A stretch of DNA of 64,000 nucleotides from Ruminococcus sp. (GCA_013911065.1 JACERV010000026.1:1-64000), one strand, 5' to 3'. Shown: positions 44,182 through 53,296, numbered from the stretch's first letter. The notes: generated by a model from the sequence alone, not told the origin. Numbers and translations are program-made.

Positions 44182-44232
44182 CTATCACTCCGTTAAAACC
44201 AAAAATCCGAAAATATTATTCTGCTAACGGGA

Positions 44233-44296
44233 TATAATATGTCTAAAACCATAAGATTTCTGCCGCTCGCCATCTCCTGTGGATAGGCGAGTTTTT
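44233..44296 (+). promoter_or_regulatory. -10 element and leader hairpin of the glycan operon
   Basis: TATAAT at 44233-44238, with no good -35, precedes a leader of about 130 nt. The leader contains CTCGCC...GGCGAG-TTTTT (44266-44296), an intrinsic-terminator shape before the first gene. This suggests attenuation. I found no match to a c-di-GMP riboswitch. Confidence 0.5.
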
Positions 44297-44370
44297 AAAT
44301 GTATGGAAATGGAATAGAACAAAGGAGATTATAGAGTACTTCTTCTCAAGTCGTTTGGAGGTTGAACATC

Positions 44371-45468
44371 ATGCATTATTGGGATAATAATATCATAATT
44401 TTAATTCCTTCTTTAGAACCTGATAAAAAGTTACCGATATATGTGGATCAATTGTGTGAACTAGGCCTGAATCATATTCTGGTGGTGGACGATGGGTCCG
44501 GCCCAAGCTATCAATCCATCTTTTCTGAGTTGGAAACAAAGGGTTGCGCCGTATTGCATCACGAACAAAATCAAGGAAAAGGCTGTGCATTGAAAACCGG
44601 ATTAACCTATATTCAGGAGAAAATACCCGGCTTTGCCTGCGTCGTTACAGCAGACGCAGATGGTCAACATGTACCAGAGGACGTGCTTTCCGTGGCGGAG
44701 CTATCCAAGCAGCATCCGAATGCGCTGGTACTCGGCGTGCGTGATTTTTCAGGTTCTGATGTACCCCCGAAATCATTGATAGGCAACCACATTTCAGCAG
44801 TGCTGTTTGCTGCATTATACGGAAAATATCTATCGGACACCCAGACAGGATTGCGTGCTTTTACACGGAAATTGCTGCGTTGCATGATGGAAGTGCGTGG
44901 TGAGCGCTTTGAATACGAAATTCAGATGCTCATTACCTGCGTGCAAATGCACATTCCCATACTCACTCAACCAATTCAAGTCATTTATGAAAATCAGAAT
45001 AAAGGTACACACTTTAGGCCATTGCGTGATAGTACAAAGGTTATTGGCACAATACTAGGCAGCTTTGTGCGGTTCGCATTGGCTTCATTGCTGGGCGCAG
45101 TGGTGGATCTTGGATTGGCGTGGATATTATTGGATGTTTTGCGCCCTCTTATTTGGGATGATTATCTGCGCATCCTACTGGCGACTGCCGCTGCACGGGT
45201 TTTTTCAATCTCTGTGAATTATTGTATCAACCGTTTTGTGGTTTTCCGTGTGCAATCTTCGGCGGAGAAAAGTCTGTCTCGCTACCTGCTTTTGACTGCG
45301 CTGCTGATGCTGCTATCCGGCAGCGGTGTATATGTATTAAACACGGTGCTGCAAATTGATGAGAAAATCGCAAAAATCATCTGCGATACATGTTTGTTTT
45401 TGCTTAGCTTCAGAGTACAGCAAAAGTGGGTTTTTGCAAAGAGAGGAGGAACCCAAAATGGAGAATAA
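44371..45468 (+). CDS. GT2 glycosyltransferase fused to GtrA-like membrane domain
   Basis: About 365 aa. The N-terminal GT-A domain of family 2 (dolichyl-phosphate sugar synthase-like) has ILVVDDGSG, QNQGKGCALKTGL and the DxD-type VVTADADGQHVPED. A C-terminal GtrA domain of four membrane spans (GSFVRFALASLLGAVVDLGLAW onward, ending VQQKWVF) follows. Such proteins make or flip lipid-linked sugars. ATG 44371 sits 9 nt after GGAGG; the track's TTG 44362 touches it. It is first gene of the four-gene operon and overlaps the synthase gene by 11 nt. Confidence 0.87.
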   Translation: MHYWDNNIIILIPSLEPDKKLPIYVDQLCELGLNHILVVDDGSGPSYQSIFSELETKGCAVLHHEQNQGKGCALKTGLTYIQEKIPGFACVVTADADGQHVPEDVLSVAELSKQHPNALVLGVRDFSGSDVPPKSLIGNHISAVLFAALYGKYLSDTQTGLRAFTRKLLRCMMEVRGERFEYEIQMLITCVQMHIPILTQPIQVIYENQNKGTHFRPLRDSTKVIGTILGSFVRFALASLLGAVVDLGLAWILLDVLRPLIWDDYLRILLATAAARVFSISVNYCINRFVVFRVQSSAEKSLSRYLLLTALLMLLSGSGVYVLNTVLQIDEKIAKIICDTCLFLLSFRVQQKWVFAKRGGTQNGE

Positions 45469-47737
45469 GGAAAAACAAAAGAGAGACATCCTTTTCATTG
45501 CGACGATGATTTTAATGTCAGTTTATCTGATCTGGCGCATGCTGTTTACGATTCCATTTCAAAGAGGTATTTTGAACGTTATTTTTGGTATACTATTGAT
45601 TGTTGCCGAAACCATGACGGTATTTACGACCTTTGAGTTGTTTATTCAAAAAATGCAAAAAAAAGTTGACCGCTTGGAGCTTCCTGTAATACCGAATGAA
45701 TTTTATCCAGATGTGGATGTATTCATTGCCACACACAACGAACCGGTTAACTTGCTTTATAAGACCGTGAATGCCTGTACACATATGGATTATCCGGATA
45801 AGAGTAAGGTTCATATCTATTTCTGCGATGATGGCAACCGCCAAGCGGTGGCAGAGCTTGCTGCACAATTTGATGCAGGGTATATTCCATTGGCAGAAAA
45901 CAAGCATGCCAAATCAGGAAACCTGAACAATGCGCTTGCTCACACGACCTCCCCACTGATTGTCACATTTGATGCAGACATGATTCCCCAGCACACATTT
46001 TTAATGAAGACCGTGCCTTATTTTTTGTTGCCGAAGTTCATCAAGGAAGAGGATGGATGGAGGCTGCGATGTGAAGAGGATCCGCCATACAAAGGGCGCA
46101 GACTGGGACTGGTACAAACTCCACAGAGCTTCTATAATCCAGATTTGTTCCAGTTTAATCTTTATGCCGAGCAAAATATTCCCAATGAGCAGGACTTCTT
46201 TTCAATGGAAATCAACCGGATACGCAATGCTTCCAATGCCATTGCTTACACCGGCAGCAACACCGTGATTTCCCGCCAGGCGATGGAGGAAATCGGCGGC
46301 TTCCCTTGTCATACCATCACGGAAGATTTTGAAACCAGCATCCGTCTGCAACAGGCAAACTATCTAACCTATGCTACTGATGAGGTACAGGCAGCGGGTC
46401 TTACCACCACAACGATATCCAGTATGCTGAAGCAACGTGTCCGTTGGGCACGGGGCATCATACAGAGCTTGCACAACACCGGTGCTATCTTCTCCCGAAA
46501 GCTGCCATTCGCCGCAAACATTACCTACCTGAACAGTTTTCTGTATTGGTGGTCGTTCTTTAATCGGCTGGTCTTTATCCTGTCTCCCATTTTGTTTGCA
46601 TTGTTTGACTTTCAGATCGTCAATGCTGGATTTTGGGACATCCTCTTGTTATGGCTGCCTTCCTATGCACTGTATTCAATAGCAATGCGATTTTTGTCGG
46701 GCAACATCCGAAATCAACGTTGGAGTCAGGTAATAGACACCATTCTTATGCCCTACTTAATTCTCCCGACACTTTTAGAAATGTTGCATATCCGTGAGAC
46801 AAAGTTCAAGGTTACCAACAAGAAAAAAGAGAATGTGGAAGACCGTTGGCACAACTTTAAGTTTGCCCTCCCACATATATTCCTGCTAGCGCTTTCCATT
46901 GCAGCGATGATACGTTTTGTTAGTGGTAAATACGGCTGGGCATTGGTATACAGCAGCATTATTATATTCTGGCTGGCATACAATACGGTGGCACTTTGCT
47001 ATGCTATCTTCTTTATGTTGGGACGGCCCGCATTTCGTGAAACAGAGCGAATACGAGCCCAAGAAAATGTCACAGTACAAACTCATGGGCGCACCTATGA
47101 TGCGGTAAGCGCAGACCTGTCCGAAACCGGCATGGCCTTTTATTCGGCAAAACCCATTTATGTACCCGAAGACAGTATTGTTTCACTGAGCATCCAGACG
47201 ATGCGCTACAAAGCACAACTGGAAGGAAGCATTGTCTATGTCCGCCAGGAGAAACCGCAGAATCAATCACGGTGGCGGTATGCAGTTTCGGTAAAACCGA
47301 TATCGGAAGAGGATAAGCGCCAGTATATGCAGATTATCTATGACCGTATGCACTCTTTGCCAAAGCAGCTGAATTTTTGGATCACGGCCTATGACGATGT
47401 GGTACGCAATATTCGCAAGCGTATTGAAAAACAATTTTCGGATAAACGAAAGCTGCCGCGCATACAGATTGCTTACCCGGTAACGTTTCACAACGGACAG
47501 CAGTGTGTGCTGTATAGCTTCAACTATCGCTATTTTTCCGCAACCGGCTTAATCGTTCCAGACGGTCCGCTAAGCTTTACATCACCCAGCGGCATTGAGG
47601 TGCAGCTTCACCGGGCAGATATCGCCGCTGCCAACAAAGAGGAAGTACTGCTTGAGGTAGAGAACCTTCAAGCTCTCGAAAAAGGCGGATTGCTTGACAA
47701 GTTACTCGAAGAACTACAGGAAGGAGGAGTCAAATGA
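45458..47737 (+). CDS. BcsA-like processive beta-glycan synthase with PilZ domain
   Basis: 759 aa from ATG 45458 (GAGAGGAGG upstream); the longer track start lies inside the previous gene. It has N-terminal membrane spans, then a cytoplasmic GT2 domain with IYFCDDGN, FDADMIPQHT, TEDFETSIRLQ and QRVRWARG (the D, DxD, TED, QxxRW set of processive synthases). More spans follow, then a PilZ domain with RETER ... DLSETG, the RxxxR and D/NxSxxG pair that binds c-di-GMP. A further ~130 residues resemble a second PilZ-like barrel. The product is probably cellulose or a related beta-glucan, activated by c-di-GMP. Confidence 0.92.
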   Translation: MENKEKQKRDILFIATMILMSVYLIWRMLFTIPFQRGILNVIFGILLIVAETMTVFTTFELFIQKMQKKVDRLELPVIPNEFYPDVDVFIATHNEPVNLLYKTVNACTHMDYPDKSKVHIYFCDDGNRQAVAELAAQFDAGYIPLAENKHAKSGNLNNALAHTTSPLIVTFDADMIPQHTFLMKTVPYFLLPKFIKEEDGWRLRCEEDPPYKGRRLGLVQTPQSFYNPDLFQFNLYAEQNIPNEQDFFSMEINRIRNASNAIAYTGSNTVISRQAMEEIGGFPCHTITEDFETSIRLQQANYLTYATDEVQAAGLTTTTISSMLKQRVRWARGIIQSLHNTGAIFSRKLPFAANITYLNSFLYWWSFFNRLVFILSPILFALFDFQIVNAGFWDILLLWLPSYALYSIAMRFLSGNIRNQRWSQVIDTILMPYLILPTLLEMLHIRETKFKVTNKKKENVEDRWHNFKFALPHIFLLALSIAAMIRFVSGKYGWALVYSSIIIFWLAYNTVALCYAIFFMLGRPAFRETERIRAQENVTVQTHGRTYDAVSADLSETGMAFYSAKPIYVPEDSIVSLSIQTMRYKAQLEGSIVYVRQEKPQNQSRWRYAVSVKPISEEDKRQYMQIIYDRMHSLPKQLNFWITAYDDVVRNIRKRIEKQFSDKRKLPRIQIAYPVTFHNGQQCVLYSFNYRYFSATGLIVPDGPLSFTSPSGIEVQLHRADIAAANKEEVLLEVENLQALEKGGLLDKLLEELQEGGVK

Positions 47738-49572
47738 TTGGAATTACGTTACCCCTTGTCATCCTATCCTTTCTGGGGTATATGCTGCTCGCACGAAAAG
47801 CGCTGATGCTGCGCTGGGAATTCATCCCTGTCTTTGTGTTTTCGTCAACTTCCTGTGCTGTGTTTTTTTTCGGGGTGGCTGGTGTGCTGCCGGAAGGGTC
47901 GATTGTGGTGATGTCGGCAGGAGTACTCGCCTTTGTGTGGTTTGTGCTTGCTTTTTGGCAGGGGTACATTCGGCTGCAGATACACATAACGCTGTTTCAC
48001 TGCTTTTTCATGGCAGGAATCCTGCTTTTCTTTGTGGTTTTGATTCGCAGCAGACTGACACACTACGACAACTTTTCTCATTGGGGCATTGTCGTGAAAC
48101 AGATGTTGAGCACCCATGCTTTTCCGACGGCGGAATCTGCACTTGTGGACTTCAAAAACTATCCGCTGGGCACTGCCTCTTTTCTCTATTATGTCTGCCG
48201 TTTTTCCGGCCACAGTGAGTCCACCATGCTGATAGCACAGGCGATGCTAGTGTTTTCCTGCTTCTATGCAATGTTTGGCATCATATCAGAGAAGAAACGG
48301 TTTTTGCTATATGCGTTTATGGGTTCGGGGCTTGCGGCTCTGTCTTTCTTCAACCTCACCATTCGCATTAATAACCTGTTAGTCGATTTTCTGCTGCCTA
48401 TCTTTACATTGGCTATCTTCGCCGCTGCTTATCAATATCGAAAGGACCCCTTACGTTCCTTGCTCATTTTTACGCCGATTGCAGGACTATTAACTGTGAC
48501 CAAGAGCACTGGCATTATCTTTGCTGCGTTTGGACTTATGTATATATTCTATATGTTAATCAAGCACCGTGAAGCACCCTTCTGGGGAAGGTTTGCATGG
48601 CTGTCACCAACTGCGCTGTTGGGGGTGTTCGCCCCATATCTGCTCTGGTTGCTGCATATGAAAACCGCATTTTCCGGTGTGGTGAATAAATTTGATATGC
48701 AAAAACTACCGATTCAAAAAACAGCGGAGCAGATGAACGAAATTACCTCTTTGTTTTGGCGCTCTGCCACCGACCTAACCACTCGCCCCGCTATCGGCAT
48801 CTTGGGTTTTAACCTACTTGCAATTGGTGCATCGATTTTTGCTGCCCGGGTTATGAAGAAAAAGTGGAGGCTGCGGAAAGGATTAATTGCACTCAACGCA
48901 GTGCTGATTCTATACTATGCGGGTATCCTGGGACTATATCTGTTTTCTATGCCTTGGGATGAGGCATCATGGCTGGCAGGATTTGAGCGCTATGCTTCCA
49001 GCATTGTAGTTCTGTTTGCGGGCGCACTGGTAATGTGTGCCACAGTGGATATTGAAAACACCTTTCATTACAGAATTGGTGAGGTGCCCGATGAGCAGGC
49101 ATTCCACAGCCCTGCCAGTAAAAACCGCTATCAAAAAGGGGTTTTGGCCTGTACTGCGCTTGCCATCATCATGCTGCTGTCCGAATATAATGGAATGAAA
49201 TGGAATATAAATGCCTATGGCGCTTCTCTGCCGCAGCAGGTCCAGTCTGTGGTGGGGGATCGATGGGTGAAAGGCGGAGAAGCAGACACACACCGCTACC
49301 TGCTTTATGCATCGGACAAAGATGCACAAGTGACCAATTATTACATGCAGTATGTGGGGCGGTACTTTCTCTATGCCCCGGCTGTGGATGGCATCTGTTT
49401 GTTTTGGGAAGACAACATGGATAATTTACTCAGCGGGTATGACTATTTCGTGATGGTGGAAAGTGATGTGAATGCAAGGCATCTGCTCCACAAGCACTAT
49501 GGTGTGACAGGAGAGGAGGGGCTGTATCGCATTGATAAAACAAATGGCAAGATATCGCTGGTTTTGGAGTAG
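47734..49572 (+). CDS. polytopic membrane protein of the glycan operon (GT-C-like?)
   Basis: A 612-aa protein with roughly ten or more hydrophobic spans and a short C-terminal extracytoplasmic domain. The first large loop has HYDNFSHWG, reminiscent of the acidic loop motif of GT-C glycosyltransferases, but I cannot make a firm family call. The start overlaps the synthase stop as ATGA. The position between synthase and glucanase suggests a role in modifying, polymerising or exporting the glycan. The 3' end overlaps the GH5 gene by 41 nt. Confidence 0.72.
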   Translation: MIGITLPLVILSFLGYMLLARKALMLRWEFIPVFVFSSTSCAVFFFGVAGVLPEGSIVVMSAGVLAFVWFVLAFWQGYIRLQIHITLFHCFFMAGILLFFVVLIRSRLTHYDNFSHWGIVVKQMLSTHAFPTAESALVDFKNYPLGTASFLYYVCRFSGHSESTMLIAQAMLVFSCFYAMFGIISEKKRFLLYAFMGSGLAALSFFNLTIRINNLLVDFLLPIFTLAIFAAAYQYRKDPLRSLLIFTPIAGLLTVTKSTGIIFAAFGLMYIFYMLIKHREAPFWGRFAWLSPTALLGVFAPYLLWLLHMKTAFSGVVNKFDMQKLPIQKTAEQMNEITSLFWRSATDLTTRPAIGILGFNLLAIGASIFAARVMKKKWRLRKGLIALNAVLILYYAGILGLYLFSMPWDEASWLAGFERYASSIVVLFAGALVMCATVDIENTFHYRIGEVPDEQAFHSPASKNRYQKGVLACTALAIIMLLSEYNGMKWNINAYGASLPQQVQSVVGDRWVKGGEADTHRYLLYASDKDAQVTNYYMQYVGRYFLYAPAVDGICLFWEDNMDNLLSGYDYFVMVESDVNARHLLHKHYGVTGEEGLYRIDKTNGKISLVLE

Positions 49573-50641
49573 TGTGATTCTGCTCGCGTTTCTACTATTA
49601 TTCATGTGGTGGCGTTGGCAGACCACAGAAGCTTTGCGTTTTGTACGCAATCTGGGAATCGGGTTTAATTTAGGCAACACACTGGATGTGCATGACCTAC
49701 ATTTTGATACGAATCAACCCACTGATTTTGAAATCTATTGGGGCAACCCAGTTACCACGAAGGAGATGATTGCTGATATCAAGGAAGCCGGCTTTGGTGT
49801 GCTGCGCATACCCGTAAGCTGGGAAGAACATTTAGACGAGAATGGAGTCGTCCACAAAGAGTGGATGGATCGAGTACAACAGCTGGTGGATTATGCAATA
49901 TCAGAGGATTTGCACGTCATTATCAATGCCCACCACGACAGCTGGTATACGCCGGATGATGCTCACCTTGATTCAGCCAAAAAGAGGATGAGCCAACTAT
50001 GGTCTCAAATTTCCGAACGTTTTGCAGCCTATGATGAACGATTATTATTTGAAAGCATGAATGAGCCACGCTTGATTGGTACCGACGAGGAATGGACGGT
50101 TGGAACGCCGAGAGCACGAGAAATTGTCAATGAACTAAATGAGGTATTTGTAAGAACAGTCCGTAAAAGCGGCGGCATGAATGAAAAACGGTACTTGCTG
50201 CTGCCTACATACTGTGCACGAGTTGAGACCGCTGCATTGGAGGATTTTCGTCTGCCGCAGAATGAAAGGCTCATTCTTTCGGTGCATTTGTATGTACCTT
50301 TTGACTTTGCTCTAAATCCAACCGGGACACAACGCTTTTCACCAGAGGATACTTTAGCGATTGACCAGATATTCAAAGATTTGCACAGACTCTTTACTAG
50401 TAAGAATATTCCGGCCATCATCACGGAATTTGGCGCTGTTGATAAGAAAAACGAGCACGAACGTTCTATTTGGGTGCACCATATACTAGGGCAAGCAAGA
50501 AAGGCCGATATTTCCTGCATTTGGTGGGATGCCGGCGGTCCGCCGGAGGAAGATAAGCCCTATCCACTCTACAATCGTGTTGCCCGGGAATGGTTGTTCC
50601 CCGATTTACTCAAAACGCTGACTGGTCATGCAGAGAAATAG
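49532..50641 (+). CDS. membrane-anchored GH5 endoglucanase
   Basis: 369 aa from TTG 49532 (GAGGAGGG upstream; ATG 49544 is the alternative). An N-terminal signal anchor (FWSSVILLAFLLLFMWW) places a GH5 barrel outside the cell. Catalytic motifs: GIGFNLGNTLDV, VLRIPVSWEEH, INAHHDSW, acid/base Glu in LFESMNEPRL, and nucleophile Glu in IITEFGAVDKK. A glucanase coupled to a BcsA-like synthase parallels BcsZ in cellulose operons, where it trims the nascent polymer. This strongly supports a beta-1,4-glucan product. Confidence 0.92.
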   Translation: MIKQMARYRWFWSSVILLAFLLLFMWWRWQTTEALRFVRNLGIGFNLGNTLDVHDLHFDTNQPTDFEIYWGNPVTTKEMIADIKEAGFGVLRIPVSWEEHLDENGVVHKEWMDRVQQLVDYAISEDLHVIINAHHDSWYTPDDAHLDSAKKRMSQLWSQISERFAAYDERLLFESMNEPRLIGTDEEWTVGTPRAREIVNELNEVFVRTVRKSGGMNEKRYLLLPTYCARVETAALEDFRLPQNERLILSVHLYVPFDFALNPTGTQRFSPEDTLAIDQIFKDLHRLFTSKNIPAIITEFGAVDKKNEHERSIWVHHILGQARKADISCIWWDAGGPPEEDKPYPLYNRVAREWLFPDLLKTLTGHAEK

Positions 50642-50743
50642 CAAAAAAATCTTAAAACTTGATTCGTCCTTCCATTTATAATTGAAAGTTCTCAAACGTG
50701 TATTCCTTAAAGATGCTTAATAAATTGAGATGTTATACAAATG

Positions 50744-50784
50744 AAAGAGCGTGGTCCTTAACACTTTTCGGACTCATGCTCTTT
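50744..50784. terminator. bidirectional terminator between GH5 and coiled-coil genes
   Basis: AAGAGCATGAGTCC/GGACCACGCTCTT-type imperfect stem with TTTT on the plus side and TTTC on the minus side. It lies between convergent genes. Confidence 0.65.
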
Positions 50785-50803
50785 TATGCATATATTTAGT
50801 TAA

Positions 50804-51475
50804 TTATGAGAGCTTAATTTTTAACTTATGAATCTCGTAATGTAAATTTGATACATTCTCAGACAGTAGATTCACTGTATCATGGTCAATCTTAATGCCA
50901 TTAACTATAACCCTTAAACCTTCAAGCTTATCTTCCAGCATGTGGTAATTATTATTAGACTTTTCCTGTACAATGTCTAACTGCTGCAAGATACTATTCT
51001 CCGTACTCCTTAGGCGCTTATTAAACCTCTCTTCCATCTCCTCAAAGCGGCTGTCAATCTTATTAAACCTCGTTTCCAGGCCCCCAAAGCGGCTGTCAAT
51101 CTTATTAAATCTCGTTTCCAGGCCCTCAAAGCGGCTGTCAATCTTATTAAACCTCGTTTCCAGGCCCCCAAAGCGGCTGTCAATCTTATTAAATCTCGTT
51201 TCCAGGCCCTCAAAGCGGCTGTCAATCTTATTAAACCTCGTTTCCAGACCCCCAAAGCGGCTGTCAATCTTATTAAACCTCGCTTCCAGACCCTCAACGC
51301 GGCTGTCAATTTTATTAACCCCCGCTTCCAGACCCTCAACGCGGCTGTCAATCTTATTAAACCCCGCTTCCAGACCCTCAAAGCGGCTGTCAAGCTTATT
51401 AAACCTCGTTTCCAGCCCTCCAAAGCGGCTGTCAAGCATGTTCGATATAGCCTGCAATAATTCACGATCTACCAT
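50804..51475 (-). CDS. coiled-coil protein of 14-residue tandem repeats
   Basis: About 223 aa from ATG 51475 (MVDRELLQAIS), preceded by GAGGT. Residues ~15-155 are tandem 14-residue units of the form IDSRFGGLETRFNK, two heptads each, giving a long regular coiled coil. A unique C-terminal coil (SILQQLDIVQEKSNNNYHMLEDKLEG, then KIDHDTVNLLSENVSNL) follows. There is no signal peptide or membrane span. The architecture resembles small regulatory or scaffold coiled-coil proteins of unknown function. A decayed paralogue lies at 44.0 kb, on the other side of the glycan operon. Confidence 0.8.
   Translation of the reverse strand: MVDRELLQAISNMLDSRFGGLETRFNKLDSRFEGLEAGFNKIDSRVEGLEAGVNKIDSRVEGLEARFNKIDSRFGGLETRFNKIDSRFEGLETRFNKIDSRFGGLETRFNKIDSRFEGLETRFNKIDSRFGGLETRFNKIDSRFEEMEERFNKRLRSTENSILQQLDIVQEKSNNNYHMLEDKLEGLRVIVNGIKIDHDTVNLLSENVSNLHYEIHKLKIKLS
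51042..51432 (-). repeat. 42-bp tandem repeats (about nine units)
   Basis: The unit CAAAGCGGCTGTCAATCTTATTAAACCTCGTTTCCAGGCCC recurs every 42 bp with few differences. Units alternate in pairs (GGLET/EGLET), suggesting 84-bp duplication steps. As 42 is divisible by three, all frames stay open and several false ORFs appear. Confidence 0.9.
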
Positions 51476-51858
51476 TCTAATTACCTCGCCTTCCTCTGTT
51501 CTCTTAATTTTTACTCTTTGTACTGCTATAAAGAGAGATTTGTCGTCGGCTTTTGCAAATCCCAAGATAAAAGCCCTTCTAATTATTACGGTGGATATGA
51601 GTTTTCTATAGATTTATAGTGCCCGCTCTCTTTAAAATTGTCAAGTCGTGCAGAAACAGACTTTTTTGTTATTTTCCCTATAAGAATACCTCCTTTTTCA
51701 TTGAATAAAACGCTTGCTTTTTAATACAGTAATAATTGTTCATCCATGAATAGTGCTCCGATATGGAGATGTTGAAATGATTTTCACAACTTGAATATGG
51801 CAAGAATGCCTGCTGCTTGATATAATCTAGAATAACACAAAGGCTTTGTCTTAACAAG

Positions 51859-51887
51859 TTGGCACATTTTACAAAATATGCTATACT
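51859..51887 (+). promoter_or_regulatory. promoter of the pilus-like operon
   Basis: TTGGCA, 17-nt spacer, TATACT, about 95 nt before the first gene. The leader shows no recognised riboswitch. Confidence 0.7.
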
Positions 51888-51982
51888 AACTACAGCTATC
51901 AATAATTTTCTGCCTTAATATTATAAATACGGCAGCCGAAATATCTTTAGATTTTGTCCTAAGAAATAGGGAGGGTTTACTT

Positions 51983-52669
51983 ATGAGGAAGCTTGATATT
52001 TTCAAAACTATACAACTGATTGTTTATATCATTCTAACCGGTCTCTGCGTTTTCAGAGTCATGACAGATTCTGAAGTCTATCATTATATTGCAACGAATT
52101 CTTCTATACGCATGATATGTGTTCTTTTATGGGTGGTGTTAGGAGTTTCCTTCTTATTTTTGTTTATTGATTTTAGCTTCTTTTCTTCTTTTAAAAGAGA
52201 TTACAGAGATTTAGATTTTGCCGTGCATTCGGACCCTCTTTCCGGTATTCCCAACCGTTTTAGCTGCGATGCTTTGATTGAAAAATACATGGACCAGCCT
52301 TTACCTGAGGATATTGGCTGTATTATGTTTGAGTTATCCAATATTGGGGAAATTAACCGCCTGTATGGTCATATTGAGGGAAATGCCCTTATCAAAGACT
52401 TTTCTAACATCCTTAAAACTGCTTCCATTAATTTATGTTTTATAGGGCGCAACGGGGGAAATAAATTTATAGCTTTATTTGAAGAAGGAAGCGAAAAGAA
52501 AATAGAAACTTTCCTTGAACGCATTTATTTTAAAGTGGACTCTCACAATTCAGGCTCTGACACCCGTCCAATTAATTATAAATATGGACGTGCCTTTCAT
52601 GAAGGAACTGAAGTCAGCACAATTACCGACCTGGTTGCACTTGCAAACAAACGGATTTACAATGATTAA
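51983..52669 (+). CDS. membrane protein with degenerate GGDEF domain
   Basis: 228 aa: two N-terminal membrane helices (residues 8-28 and 42-66) and a GGDEF-fold domain (about 75-228) beginning DPLSGIPNRFSCD. The signature loop reads RNGGNKFIALFEEG, with GGNKF instead of GG(D/E)EF. The metal-binding position in the first strand is CIMFELSNIGEIN, also altered. Diguanylate cyclase activity is therefore unlikely; a GTP or c-di-GMP sensing or scaffold role is possible. It is first gene of the pilus-like operon, with GGGAGGG before ATG, 42 nt upstream of the sigma-factor gene. Confidence 0.85.
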   Translation: MRKLDIFKTIQLIVYIILTGLCVFRVMTDSEVYHYIATNSSIRMICVLLWVVLGVSFLFLFIDFSFFSSFKRDYRDLDFAVHSDPLSGIPNRFSCDALIEKYMDQPLPEDIGCIMFELSNIGEINRLYGHIEGNALIKDFSNILKTASINLCFIGRNGGNKFIALFEEGSEKKIETFLERIYFKVDSHNSGSDTRPINYKYGRAFHEGTEVSTITDLVALANKRIYND

Positions 52670-52711
52670 TTTCACTTGCTGCAGGACTGTATATGGAAGG
52701 TAGGTAGGTAG

Positions 52712-53281
52712 ATGGCAGAATTAGATTATCAATATATATCAACCTTGGTAATCCATGCGAGAACCGGGGACAGTGATTCCTTCGCAGAATTATATGCAGC
52801 AACATATCAGAAGGTATACCGCTTTGCATACAATTATTTGAAAGATGAATATCTGGCACAGGATGCCCTGCAGGAAACATACATACTTGCTCTCAAAAAT
52901 CTATATACTCTGAAGGATTCCAAGCTTTTTATATCCTGGCTGAATCAGATTAGCTTCAGGGTCTGCTTTAATATGCATCAAAAGAGAAAACGTTATAACA
53001 AAGAATTATCTGATTATGATAACAGCAGAACTCAAGAACATACAAAGCATCACGGAGACGTTGAATACCTGGAAGACCAAATTGTTAAAATAGATGAAAA
53101 AAATTACATTATGAAAAAAATTCTGGATCTTCCCCCGGCGGAGTCTCAAGCCATAGTTATGAAATATTATGAGAATATGAAACTGGACGAAATTGCCCAG
53201 GTAATGGACGTAAGCGGCAGTACGGTAAAACGTTATCTAAACCGTGGACGGGCAACATTAGGACAGCTGCTGGAACGTTAA
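52712..53281 (+). CDS. RNA polymerase sigma factor, sigma-70/ECF type
   Basis: 189 aa with the two-domain ECF plan. Region 2 (residues ~22-90, SFAELYAATYQKVYRFAYNYL and DALQETYILALKNL) and region 4 (about 130-185, LPPAESQAIVMKYYENMKLDEIAQVMDVSGSTVKRYLNRGRATL) are joined by a charged linker. Within an operon whose next gene encodes a single-span membrane protein, it probably directs transcription of this or related surface genes and is held by that protein. The ribosome site is weak (repeated GGTAG). Confidence 0.92.
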   Translation: MAELDYQYISTLVIHARTGDSDSFAELYAATYQKVYRFAYNYLKDEYLAQDALQETYILALKNLYTLKDSKLFISWLNQISFRVCFNMHQKRKRYNKELSDYDNSRTQEHTKHHGDVEYLEDQIVKIDEKNYIMKKILDLPPAESQAIVMKYYENMKLDEIAQVMDVSGSTVKRYLNRGRATLGQLLER

Positions 53282-53296
53282 GGAGGTGCCTTACCT

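Noticed and set aside
44233-44370. c-di-GMP riboswitch upstream of the glycan operon
   Set aside because: The leader is too short and lacks the conserved GEMM core; only a terminator-like hairpin is seen. The pilus operon leader was checked with the same result.
51042-51432. Possible CRISPR array
   Set aside because: The 42-bp units are contiguous without unique spacers and are coding; no cas genes nearby.
50973-51611. 212-aa plus-strand and 151-aa minus-strand ORFs over the 42-bp repeats
   Set aside because: Alternative frames of the minisatellite. The chosen frame alone has a ribosome site, a unique C terminus and a paralogue at 44.0 kb.
51678-51902. 74-aa minus-strand ORF
   Set aside because: It lies across the promoter of the pilus-like operon, with no ribosome site and no recognisable features.
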